Assembly: GCA_947587775.1 (NCBI GenBank)
Contig: CANPYD010000021.1
Span: 1 to 11,232, forward strand
Length of the DNA: 11,232 nucleotides
Direction: 5' to 3'
Source: an uncultured Clostridia bacterium
GTDB taxonomy: Bacteria > Bacillota > Clostridia > Christensenellales > Borkfalkiaceae
Below, piece after piece: positions 1-7,316 of this stretch. Both the position numbers and the translations under genes were made by a program. The first letter of the stretch is position 1; the number at the start of each line of letters is the position of its first letter. The notes below the pieces were generated by a model. It was not told the DNA's origin and made no database searches. It was given only the letters and a program-made list of their open reading frames with translations.

Positions 1-157
1 CGCCCCGCCCGCATTTCTATTGTACTACTAAGGGCGGCACGAGGAGCGTAAGCGACGAAGTAGGGCGACTCAATTTGTCGAACCCCTTCGACTTATTGTC
101 GTATGAAACAGAAAAGGGACGGCCGAATCGTAATTACAAGGCAAAAAAATTAACCCC
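1..157. other. Intergenic DNA at the left edge, no gene seen
   Basis: I see no open frame with a start, ribosome binding site and family resemblance here. The stretch contains a small hairpin at 71-98: inner arms GTCGAA (77-82) and TTCGAC (87-92) around a CCCC loop, and outer arms CAAT (71-74) and ATTG (95-98) across a TT/TT mismatch. CCGCCC at 5-10 is complementary to GGGCGG at 32-37. A run of seven A at 143-149 reads as a T-tract on the minus strand, downstream of the large hairpin beside relA. The repeated GTCG/CGAC words suggest an intergenic repeat element, but a single copy cannot prove that. Confidence 0.5.
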
Positions 158-217
158 TCGCTCGTATTTCTTTTGCGCTTGCGCCGAAAAGGCGCAAGCG
201 CAAAAGAAATCGAGCGA
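158..217 (-). terminator. Very long hairpin after relA, probable terminator
   Basis: On the minus strand this hairpin starts two bases after the relA stop codon. The inner stem is 20 perfect base pairs (166-185 with 191-210) around a five-base loop (186-190). After a single unpaired base (165) the stem continues for seven more pairs (158-164 with 211-217). The minus strand then reads GGGGTTAA followed by seven T (149-143). The T-tract is therefore about eight bases away, further than in a standard intrinsic terminator, so the hairpin may instead protect the mRNA 3' end or belong to a dispersed palindromic repeat. The stem and position are certain; the function is inferred. Confidence 0.55.
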
Positions 218-219
218 AA

Positions 220-2346
220 CTAATTGCTCATTCTTCTAACGCTTACAATCTTGTCTCGCGACGAGAGGCGGGAGATGATGACTTCGATGTCCTGCTTGCT
301 GAGGAGCGACACCGTGACCTCGACGAGGGCGTCGCCGTTCTTGTCGTACCGTCCGTTGATGGACGTCAAAGAAAGTTTCATGTCCGAAAGGACGGAAGAA
401 ATCGCCGCAAGCGCCGCGCCCTGCTCTTCCGCCGTGACGAGAAGTCCCGCTTTGAAGCGCGCCTCCCCCTCCTGTTTCGTCCACTCGGCGGGCTGGAGTC
501 TGTCCTCTTCCGCATTTTTGAGGTTGGGGCAGTCCCTTCTGTGGATCACGATGCCCCTGCCACGGCTGACGAACCCGACGATATCGTCACCGGGGACGGG
601 CGAACAGCATCCCGCAAAGGAGACGAGAAGTCCTCCCATGCCCTTGATCGTGACGGCCCCCTTGGCGTTCTTCTCCTTGAAGGGCTGCAAAACGGGCGTG
701 GGCACTTCCTTGCGGAAGTAGTCGATGAGCCTGAAAAAGACCTGATTGACGGAGACCGCCCCGTATCCGACGGCGGAAAACATCTCGTCCTGTGTATCGA
801 AGGAGAATTTTTCGGAGACTTTCTTGAAACTCTCGGGGGTGAGGAGTTCGGAGAGCTGGTATCCCTTGCGCTTTGCCGCGTCCTCGAGCATGCTCTTGCC
901 GAGCTTGATATTGTCCTCCCGCATCGCCTTCTTGAAGAACGCCTTGATCTTCGCCTTGGCGGAGGGAGATTTGACGAATTTGAGCCAGTCGCGCGAGGGA
1001 CCCTTGCTCGTGGGCGAGGTAATGATCTCGACGACGTCGCCGAGTTCGAGCACGGAGTCGAGCGGGACGATCTTCCCGTTGACCTTCGCGCCCGTACAGC
1101 GGTTGCCGACTTCGGAGTGAATGGCGTAGGCAAAGTCGACGGGCGTGGCGTTTTCGGGCAGAGAAATGACCTTGCTCTGCGGGGTGAACACGAGGAGTTC
1201 ACTCGAATAGAGCTCCTCTTTGACGCTGTTCATGAACTCCTTGGAGTCGCGGAAGCCCCCCTGCAACTCCATCATTTCACGGATCCACGACATCCTCTGA
1301 TCCAAAGTCGTCTCCGTGTCGCGCTGTTCCTTATATTTCCAGTGCGCGGCGATACCGTACTCCGCCGTGCGGTGCATCTCCTCCGTCCTGATCTGGATCT
1401 CGAAGGGCTGCCCGAAGTTGGTGACGACGGTGGTATGCAATGACTGGTACATGTTGGGCTTGGGGGTTGCGATATAGTCTTTGATGCGCCCCGGCACGGG
1501 CTTCCACTTCTTGTGGATCTTGCCGAGCACTTCGTAGCACTCGTCCACCGTCGCGACGATGACCCGCACCGCCGTGAGATCGTAGATCTGGTCGAGCGTC
1601 TTGTGCTTCGTCGTCATCTTCTTATAGATGGAGTAGAAGTGCTTGGGGCGCCCGAACACCTCGCCCGGGATATTCGATTCGGACAGGATCCCGTTGATCT
1701 CCTCGACGACGAAATCGACGAACCGGTTGCGCTCTTCGAGTTTTTGATGAATGTTCTCCACGAGGAACTCGAACGCCTCGGGATCGAGATATTTGAGGCA
1801 GAGATCCTCGAGTTCGCATTTGATCTGGCTGATACCGAGCCTGCCCGCGATGGGCGCATAGATATCGAGGGTCTCCTTCGCCATCTTGTGCTGCCGCTCC
1901 TCGGAGAGGAAGTTGAGCGAGCGCATGTTGTGGAGACGGTCGGCAAGTTTGATGATGATGACGCGGATATCCTTCGCCATCGCGATGAAGATCTTGCGGA
2001 AGTTCTCCGCCTCTTCCTCTTCCTGCGACTTGAAGACGATCTTATCGAGTTTCGTCACGCCCGAGACGAGCGTCAAGACCTCTTCGCCAAACTCCCGACG
2101 GATATCCTCCTCGGTGGCGGGGGTGTCCTCGATGACGTCATGGAGAAGGGCGGCGGCGACGGTCGCCCCGTCCAGCCCGAGATCCACCAGAATCTCCGCA
2201 ACGGCGCAGGGATGGATGAAGTAGGGCTCCCCCGACGCACGCTTCTGGTTCTTGTGGGCGCGGGAAGCAAAGTCGAATGCGCGGAGCAGCATATCCCTGT
2301 CCTCGCCGACATAATACTCATAGATCTTCATGAGAATGGGTTCCAT
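220..2346 (-). CDS. relA: Bifunctional (p)ppGpp synthetase/hydrolase of the RelA/SpoT (Rel) family
   Basis: This 708-residue cytosolic enzyme makes ppGpp from GTP/GDP and ATP on starved ribosomes and also degrades it, setting the stringent response. The domains appear in the order expected for a long Rel. The HD hydrolase has H45, HDVIEDT at 69-75 and LADRLHN at 134-140. The synthetase has YDLTAVRV at 255-262, then RIKD at 287-290, NMYQSLH at 298-304 and EIQIRT at 316-321. A TGS domain (about 384-443), a helical region, a Cys-rich segment (AGCC, 578-581; C606) and a C-terminal ACT domain (about 632-705) follow. The RxKD form of the synthetase motif together with an intact HD domain is typical of bifunctional enzymes. 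The ATG at 2346 is chosen because AGGGAGG lies six bases upstream; a start at 2379 would fall inside recJ without such a site. It starts one base after the recJ stop, so the two genes are probably translationally coupled. Confidence 0.97.
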   Translation of the reverse strand: MEPILMKIYEYYVGEDRDMLLRAFDFASRAHKNQKRASGEPYFIHPCAVAEILVDLGLDGATVAAALLHDVIEDTPATEEDIRREFGEEVLTLVSGVTKLDKIVFKSQEEEEAENFRKIFIAMAKDIRVIIIKLADRLHNMRSLNFLSEERQHKMAKETLDIYAPIAGRLGISQIKCELEDLCLKYLDPEAFEFLVENIHQKLEERNRFVDFVVEEINGILSESNIPGEVFGRPKHFYSIYKKMTTKHKTLDQIYDLTAVRVIVATVDECYEVLGKIHKKWKPVPGRIKDYIATPKPNMYQSLHTTVVTNFGQPFEIQIRTEEMHRTAEYGIAAHWKYKEQRDTETTLDQRMSWIREMMELQGGFRDSKEFMNSVKEELYSSELLVFTPQSKVISLPENATPVDFAYAIHSEVGNRCTGAKVNGKIVPLDSVLELGDVVEIITSPTSKGPSRDWLKFVKSPSAKAKIKAFFKKAMREDNIKLGKSMLEDAAKRKGYQLSELLTPESFKKVSEKFSFDTQDEMFSAVGYGAVSVNQVFFRLIDYFRKEVPTPVLQPFKEKNAKGAVTIKGMGGLLVSFAGCCSPVPGDDIVGFVSRGRGIVIHRRDCPNLKNAEEDRLQPAEWTKQEGEARFKAGLLVTAEEQGAALAAISSVLSDMKLSLTSINGRYDKNGDALVEVTVSLLSKQDIEVIISRLSSRDKIVSVRRMSN

Positions 2347-2347
2347 A

Positions 2348-4645
2348 TCATTCCTCCCTGAGGCGGAGAGACGCCGCATAGATCGCAGAATCCATGAGCT
2401 CTTTCCTCTGCCCGCGCACCACCTTCACGGCGCCGTCCTCGAGACGGACGAGTCCGAGCTGCGAAAAGACCGCCAGTGCGAAGAGGAGCCGATCCTCCCC
2501 GAAGCCGAGTCCGCCGCAACTGCTTGCCGCCTCCGCAAGGGTCCCGCCGCGAAGGGAACTGTTCTTGACTGCGGCAAAGATCTCGAGAAGTTTCTCCCGT
2601 CCGACCCCTGAGGAGCGTACGCGCTCGTAACCGCAGATCTCGCGGTTGATTTTGAGTTTTGCGTGCCCCGTGACGCAGGGCATGCCCGCGGGACGATCCA
2701 AGAACACGACGTCGCGGTAGGCGGAAAGGTCACACCCGTCCTCGGGCGCAAAGAGCACCGTATTCGTGACATTGGTGGAAGAGAGACGGAAGATCTCCAC
2801 GGGAAGGCCGCTGAGGGACGGGAATTTTTTGAGCGTCTCTCTCGAAAAACAGACGGCGGCGAGCCCGTAAGCACAGCTGCGCAGCTGCTGCCCGATGAAC
2901 GCGTCGAGTCCCGCCGTATCGAGCACTTCCGCCTCGGGCTCTATGCCCAGCGTGAAGAGCTGCCCCTCAAAGGCGTCGAGTTCCACTTCCCTGCCGCTCA
3001 TGCCCTCCGCGAGAACGGCGCGCACAAAGCCCTTTAAGTACTCTCTGCCGCGGAACAGGGAGAGATTGTATTCATAGACGACCGTCTTGACGACGTCGCT
3101 TCTCAGTAGTTTCAAGTCCTTAAGCCCGCTGAAATACATGAAGTTGAGCCCGCCGAGCGCAAAGGAGAGGTGCTGCGAGCCCGCCTTTACGGGAACCGCG
3201 TCCACCTTTCCCGCCCTCACAGAGAAGAGCGGTCTGCGGTTGCCCATGCCGAAGGGTTCGAGGCGCGCGAGCTCGTGCGCGACCCGATCCGCATTCTCCG
3301 CCGCCTCGCAGACGGGCAGAACGGAGTCGAAATCCTCCCGCGTGTAGTGTGTACCGATATATTCGTCGAGGGCGTCTCTGAGCGCCCCGAAATTTTCCGC
3401 TTTGATATTGATCCCCGCCGCCTGCGCATGCCCGCCGAATTCTTCGATGTACTGCGAGCACGCTTTGAGCGCCTCGAAGATATTGACGGCTTCAATGCTC
3501 CGCGCGCTCCCCTTCAGCATATCGCCGTGGCGCACGAACAGGAGCGCGGGGCGGGAGAATTCCTCGGCAATGCGGGCGGCGACGATCCCGACAAATCCCG
3601 CATTCCAGTTTTCCCCCGCGAGCATGACGACGTTGCCGTATGCCCCTCCGGCGCGGATCTCGGCGGAAGCCTGCGCGTACAGCTCGTCGCAGCAGCGCTG
3701 CCGTTCCTGATTATAGAGATTGAGCTTTTCGGCAAGAGGGGCGACCTCTTCGGGGATCTCCGTCGTAAAGAGGCGGAGCGCCGCATGTGCGTCCCCCATT
3801 CTTCCCGCCGCATTGACGCGGGGCGCCACGGTGAAGGCGAGCGTCTGCGCCGAGATCTCGCTCGTCTTTCCGAGAAGCGCCGAAAACGCGGGACGGGGGC
3901 TCTTTTCAATGAGTTTCAAACCCTCGGCAACGATATCGCGGTTCTCGCCGAGGAGCGGCACGCTGTCCGCCACGGTGGAGAGCGCCGCGAAATCGAGGTA
4001 GGCGTACGCCCTCTCCCCGATCAGGGCACAGGCGAGTTTCAGGGCGACGCCGGCGCCGCAGAGGTTGTCGTAAGGGTAATCGTCTTTGAGTTTGGGATTG
4101 ACGACGATGCAGTCGGGGAGCCGGGGCGGGAGCTCGTGATGGTCGGTGACGATGACGTACGCCCCCTGCGCCTTGATGTATTCCACTTCCTCCGCGTTGG
4201 AGATGCCGCAGTCCACCGTCACGATGAGATCGGGCAGGAAATCGTCGAAGATAAAGTCGATGGCGTCGATACTGAGCCCGTATCCCTGCGTCCGCTCGGG
4301 GACAAAGACGTACGGTTCGATCCCGAACACCCTGAGCGCGCGGGAAAGGATCGCACATGCGCCGATCCCGTCCGCATCGTAATCGCCGAAGATGGCGACC
4401 CGCCATTCCTCGTCGCGGGCGCGCTTCAAAAGCTCCGCCGCCTCCCGCATGCCCTGCATGAGGAAGGGAGACAGGAAGTGCGCCTTCCCGGGCTCCAAAA
4501 AGGAGAGCATCTTCTCCTCGGTATCCATGCCGCGCGCATAGAGCAGGCTTGCCGTCGTCTCCGTGAGCGACAGCCGCCTTGCAAGCATTCTCACCGTATT
4601 CAGTTGTTCGGGCGAAAATTCGTATTCGCGGACAAGTTTTTTCAT
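2348..4645 (-). CDS. recJ: Single-stranded-DNA-specific exonuclease RecJ
   Basis: RecJ is a 5'-to-3' single-strand DNA exonuclease acting in recombination and mismatch or base-excision repair. The 765-residue protein shows the DHH-family metal motifs: DYDADG at 88-93, VDCGIS at 144-149 and DHH at 168-170. PRVNAAGRMGDA lies near 275-286 and the DHHA1 GGHAQAAG motif at 404-411, followed by LEPFGMGN (462-469) leading into the OB-fold-like part. The C-terminal extension beyond about residue 570 makes it longer than E. coli RecJ but normal for the long Firmicutes form. The start MKKLVREYEF fits the family N terminus, yet no Shine-Dalgarno is visible before the ATG. Nine bases upstream ends the T-tract of a strong terminator, so its own promoter or read-through from secF must supply transcription; I could not find a clear promoter. 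It is followed directly by relA. Confidence 0.97.
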   Translation of the reverse strand: MKKLVREYEFSPEQLNTVRMLARRLSLTETTASLLYARGMDTEEKMLSFLEPGKAHFLSPFLMQGMREAAELLKRARDEEWRVAIFGDYDADGIGACAILSRALRVFGIEPYVFVPERTQGYGLSIDAIDFIFDDFLPDLIVTVDCGISNAEEVEYIKAQGAYVIVTDHHELPPRLPDCIVVNPKLKDDYPYDNLCGAGVALKLACALIGERAYAYLDFAALSTVADSVPLLGENRDIVAEGLKLIEKSPRPAFSALLGKTSEISAQTLAFTVAPRVNAAGRMGDAHAALRLFTTEIPEEVAPLAEKLNLYNQERQRCCDELYAQASAEIRAGGAYGNVVMLAGENWNAGFVGIVAARIAEEFSRPALLFVRHGDMLKGSARSIEAVNIFEALKACSQYIEEFGGHAQAAGINIKAENFGALRDALDEYIGTHYTREDFDSVLPVCEAAENADRVAHELARLEPFGMGNRRPLFSVRAGKVDAVPVKAGSQHLSFALGGLNFMYFSGLKDLKLLRSDVVKTVVYEYNLSLFRGREYLKGFVRAVLAEGMSGREVELDAFEGQLFTLGIEPEAEVLDTAGLDAFIGQQLRSCAYGLAAVCFSRETLKKFPSLSGLPVEIFRLSSTNVTNTVLFAPEDGCDLSAYRDVVFLDRPAGMPCVTGHAKLKINREICGYERVRSSGVGREKLLEIFAAVKNSSLRGGTLAEAASSCGGLGFGEDRLLFALAVFSQLGLVRLEDGAVKVVRGQRKELMDSAIYAASLRLREE

Positions 4646-4654
4646 ATGATTACC

Positions 4655-4682
4655 AAAAACGGCGGGAAGTCTCCCGCCGTTT
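4655..4682 (-). terminator. Intrinsic terminator between secF and recJ
   Basis: The minus strand carries a perfect 11-bp stem (5' arm AAACGGCGGGA at 4682-4672, 3' arm TCCCGCCGTTT at 4667-4657) with the four-base loop GACT. The stem runs directly into five T (4659-4655). It begins 13 bases after the secF stop and its T-tract ends nine bases before the recJ start codon. The structure is read directly from the sequence; efficiency and any read-through are unknown. Confidence 0.9.
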
Positions 4683-4695
4683 AACGCTTAGATGA

Positions 4696-5685
4696 TCACT
4701 CTTCTTCCGCCTGTTTTTGTTTGCCGACATATTTGACCTTTCCCTTCCGCGAGAACTTATCGAAGCAACGCTTGACGGGAACATGAAGGGCGGGGCCGAG
4801 CAGGAGAGAAGAGTAGAGCGCGACCGCCACGCAGAGAAGCATGGGCAGGAAGAACGCTCTCACACCCGCCGTGGCGACGACGCCGCAGAGCAGGAGCACG
4901 ACCGCAACGATCCCCGCAAAGAGAAGGATCTTCTTCCAGCAGCTTGCAAAGCTCTCTTCGACTGCCTCCTCCGCGCCGACGGAGCCTTGCGACTCCTTCT
5001 TGATATCGCGGAGCTTCATGCAATGGATGAGCCAGAACACGACGGAGAGTACTGCCGCGATCCCCGCATACAGGACGGGAGCCGCTGCATACACGGGAAT
5101 ACGCGTGATGGCGAAAATCGAGAGTGTGAAGAAAGCATCGTGCACGGAAAGGGCAAGCCCCGTGAGCGCACTGCCGACGCCGAAGCGGAAGCCGACATAT
5201 ACGAGCGCTACGACGAGCCCCACCGCGATCGCACCGCGCCAGACAGGACCCGCACCGCTCTGCAAAGATTCATGATGCCAAACGGTAAAGACTTCCGTGA
5301 GGGGATCCTGAAAGAGCTCTTTCACGCCCGCGTCGATGTCTGCCTTCACTTTTGCCTGCGTTTCGGCAGAGACGTCGGCGGAGAATTTGAACACAAAAGC
5401 GTCCCGATCCTGCCCGTCGCCCAAGCCCTGCGTCTTTTGCATTTCGCAGGCGGAGATGTTGTTCTTATCGAACACGTCCTCGCAGAGAGTCTGAAGCTGC
5501 TCCTGCGGTTCTTCGGACTTGATGACGGTAATATTATACCGCACTTCGAGTTGCAGGTTTTCGGGATTGTCGGAGGCGGTATTGAAGCCGAGAAGTGCCA
5601 TCAGGATCACACCGGCAATGATGACGACCGCCGAGACCGCAAGCCAGATATGCAGAAGTTTCCAAGGTCTGAAATTCTTATTCAT
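4696..5685 (-). CDS. secF: Protein translocase subunit SecF (divergent)
   Basis: SecF pairs with SecD to form the membrane complex that uses the proton motive force to help the SecYEG channel finish export. The 329-residue protein has the SecF layout: TM1 (about 12-33), an extracytoplasmic domain (about 40-147), then five more TM segments (about 150-167, 172-192, 199-222, 253-273, 277-297) and a basic tail ending in acidic residues. TM3 carries SVHDAFFT (180-187), matching the conserved His-Asp of SecF. Two usual signatures are eroded: no G-[IL]-D-F-x-G-G after TM1, and the NDTxVVFDRIRE motif is replaced by a segment around 212-230 ending KLRDIKKE. The ATG at 5685 is chosen because GAGGAGGT lies five bases upstream; a longer frame from 5781 would sit inside secD. 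The start overlaps the secD stop by eight bases, indicating coupled translation. Position and topology make the assignment secure. Confidence 0.9.
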   Translation of the reverse strand: MNKNFRPWKLLHIWLAVSAVVIIAGVILMALLGFNTASDNPENLQLEVRYNITVIKSEEPQEQLQTLCEDVFDKNNISACEMQKTQGLGDGQDRDAFVFKFSADVSAETQAKVKADIDAGVKELFQDPLTEVFTVWHHESLQSGAGPVWRGAIAVGLVVALVYVGFRFGVGSALTGLALSVHDAFFTLSIFAITRIPVYAAAPVLYAGIAAVLSVVFWLIHCMKLRDIKKESQGSVGAEEAVEESFASCWKKILLFAGIVAVVLLLCGVVATAGVRAFFLPMLLCVAVALYSSLLLGPALHVPVKRCFDKFSRKGKVKYVGKQKQAEEE

Positions 5686-6592
5686 CTTCGACCTCCTCTC
5701 TCTTGAAGTTGCAGAAGGCTCCCTTCTTCGGGGTATACGCCATGAGGATCGCCCAGTTGAACCTGTTGACGATGAGCGCACCGAGCCCCGAGAATACCGA
5801 CGTCAGGCCGAGCACAAAGGCAAAGGAGCTGAACGGAGGCAGGGCAACGAAGAAGGTGAAGAAGCCGATGAGCGCAAGCACGATGTGCAGGTCGAAGAGC
5901 TTCCACATGCACTTCTGGTAACCCGTCTTGACGGAAGACGTCATTGTCTTGCCGAGCGCGTATTCCTTCCGCACGTTTTCAAACGTGACCGCATCCGCAA
6001 CGCTGAGGAGTACGGACGTCAGAAGGAACGCCGTGAACGTCTCTGTGCTCAGCGACAGGAACGGGATCGCCCATACGCAGAGAACGGAAGCGCACACAAA
6101 GAGCAGGTAGGTATACAGGTGTGCAAACGCCAGAAGGCGATATCTCACAAAGAAGAACACCAGCATGATGACCGCGAGCGCCGCATAGACGATGTAGAGC
6201 ATCATGAGTGCGTTCTCACCGTATTGCGCGTGATAAGCGGTCTGACCGGCGACCTTAAAGGTAAGATCGGTCGAAACGCTGTTGAGCGTGGTATCGATGA
6301 GGATCGCGTCGGTCTTTGCCTCCATCTCCGTCATCGACGTACTCGAGATCGTGAGCGAACTCTCGTCGAGAGGCTGATACGTCCCCATGCGGAGAACGGT
6401 ATTTTCCCCGACCATGAAGAAGATCGTGACGCTGGCATCCTGCGTTGCACCTTCCGTCGCGGAGTGGAGCGCCTTTCTGCCCTTTTCCGTAAGCTCGATG
6501 GTGACAGCGCTTACCCCGTTCGCGCCCGAACGCGTTCCCGCGCTCTTGATGTAATCCCCTATGACGTCATCCTTTCTTTCGGTCGCGGGCAT
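5678..6592 (-). CDS. secD: SecD, C-terminal part (downstream of a frameshift)
   Basis: This frame holds the second half of SecD: the end of the P1 extracytoplasmic domain (to about residue 125) and the five C-terminal membrane segments (about 128-150, 153-178, 184-205, 235-251, 254-276). Segment 4 contains SVADAVTFENVRKEYALGK (197-215), the counterpart of the SecD DANVxIFERIREE motif with its key Asp (D200). A second family Asp lies at D234 (KLFDLHI). The ATG at 6592 has no ribosome binding site, and the frame is open further upstream with SecD-like residues (TYFSYTDNLVIKSG from 6667). I therefore infer it is normally read as one protein with the frame starting at 7185. Restoring one base near 6668 gives 1509 nt and a 502-residue SecD. 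The stop overlaps the secF start by eight bases. Confidence 0.85.
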   Translation of the reverse strand: MPATERKDDVIGDYIKSAGTRSGANGVSAVTIELTEKGRKALHSATEGATQDASVTIFFMVGENTVLRMGTYQPLDESSLTISSTSMTEMEAKTDAILIDTTLNSVSTDLTFKVAGQTAYHAQYGENALMMLYIVYAALAVIMLVFFFVRYRLLAFAHLYTYLLFVCASVLCVWAIPFLSLSTETFTAFLLTSVLLSVADAVTFENVRKEYALGKTMTSSVKTGYQKCMWKLFDLHIVLALIGFFTFFVALPPFSSFAFVLGLTSVFSGLGALIVNRFNWAILMAYTPKKGAFCNFKREEVEDE

Positions 6593-7185
6593 GATCTGCG
6601 TCGCAGAGGACGCGTCGTTCCCCGAACCGCTCTTAATGACGAGGTTGTCCGTATAAGAGAAATACGTGAAACAGGAAGTGTGTACGCCTGGGGCGCAAAG
6701 ACGCGGATCGTGTAGTCGTCGAGCACGCTCACGCGGATGTCCTCTTTGCAGAGGCGTTCAAACCGCTCCGTGACGAGCTCCGCCGCATTCTGAAAGTCCG
6801 CCGCAAACGTTTCGTTGGGCTTCCCGTCTTCGAGCTTGATCTTGTCCTTCTCAAAATAGAGAGAACCGACCTTGCCGTACTTTTGCGCGTACTTGTCCTT
6901 GTCCGCTTCGTTCTCTTTCCCGCCGAGCGTTGCTTCATACTCCTCCGCGGAGATGACGCCCTCGGGATAATAAACCACGGAATAGCCGCCGCCGAGATAT
7001 CTTTCGCTCCCGTCGTCTTTTCCGCCGTAAGCCATACCGAGATCCGCGTCTTTTTCCGTCATTGAAAGAATGGAATTAAACGTGCTGATATCGCTCACGG
7101 GAAAGGACACGAAACATATCAGACATAATCCGGCGACCAACAGGGTCATGAGTACCAAACAAATCGCCGATTTTACTTTGCTCAT
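6559..7185 (-). CDS. secD: SecD, N-terminal part (frame broken near 6668)
   Basis: The frame opens with an ATG preceded by AGGAGGAGG two bases upstream, a strong ribosome binding site. It encodes TM1 (about residues 7-27) and the first part of the SecD extracytoplasmic domain, ending in-family at IRVFAPQAYTLPV (V172). The following 36 residues are Arg/Ser-rich and unlike SecD, whereas the alternative frame continues with TYFSYTDNLVIKSG, so the break lies around 6667-6680 and equals one missing base. The usual GLDLxGG motif is replaced by DLGMAYGG (48-55) and YLGGGYSVVYYPEG (63-76), so the P1 head is divergent. There is no slippery heptamer supporting programmed -1 frameshifting. The cause is either an assembly error or a genuine mutation. 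Confidence 0.85.
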   Translation of the reverse strand: MSKVKSAICLVLMTLLVAGLCLICFVSFPVSDISTFNSILSMTEKDADLGMAYGGKDDGSERYLGGGYSVVYYPEGVISAEEYEATLGGKENEADKDKYAQKYGKVGSLYFEKDKIKLEDGKPNETFAADFQNAAELVTERFERLCKEDIRVSVLDDYTIRVFAPQAYTLPVSRISLIRTTSSLRAVRGTTRPLRRRSCPRPKERMTS

Positions 7186-7204
7186 TGCCTCCTCCTATCT
7201 GAAC

Positions 7205-7220
7205 GCGGGGAGATCCCCGC
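7205..7220 (-). promoter_or_regulatory. Hairpin in the secD 5' leader
   Basis: In the predicted leader of about 64 bases, the minus strand folds GCGGGG (7220-7215) with CCCCGC (7210-7205) around an ATCT loop, eight bases upstream of the secD ribosome binding site. A ten-base palindrome, TCCGATCGGA at 7230-7239, sits about ten bases downstream of the predicted transcription start. They could be a translational control hairpin and an operator, but no known regulatory family is recognised. Confidence 0.4.
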
Positions 7221-7255
7221 AGGAAAATCTCCGATCGGAAAAATTCCACTTAACC

Positions 7256-7284
7256 ATTATATATAAAATGCGGGATATCGTCAA
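7256..7284 (-). promoter_or_regulatory. Sigma-A-type promoter for secD-secF
   Basis: On the minus strand the -35 box TTGACG (7284-7279) and the -10 box TATAAT (7261-7256) are separated by exactly 17 bases, matching the housekeeping sigma-A consensus at 11 of 12 positions. The box lies between the scfB stop and the secD start and predicts a transcript starting near 7249. No strong terminator is seen between scfB and this promoter, so scfB transcripts may also run into secD. Confidence 0.85.
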
Positions 7285-7316
7285 GCCGAAATACGCGCAT
7301 TTTCATATTTTTTCGT

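Noticed and set aside
3170..4684. 504-residue open frame on the plus strand
   Set aside because: It is exactly antisense to recJ, is rich in Arg/Asp/Glu/Gly as expected for the shadow of a GC-rich gene, and resembles no family.
6660..6690. Programmed -1 ribosomal frameshift in secD
   Set aside because: No X-XXY-YYZ slippery heptamer in the zero frame, and SecD is not known to use frameshifting; a missing base is simpler.
5519..6715. 398-residue open frame on the plus strand opposite secD/secF
   Set aside because: Highly charged shadow composition, no ribosome binding site or family motif; the minus-strand SecD/SecF motifs are clear.
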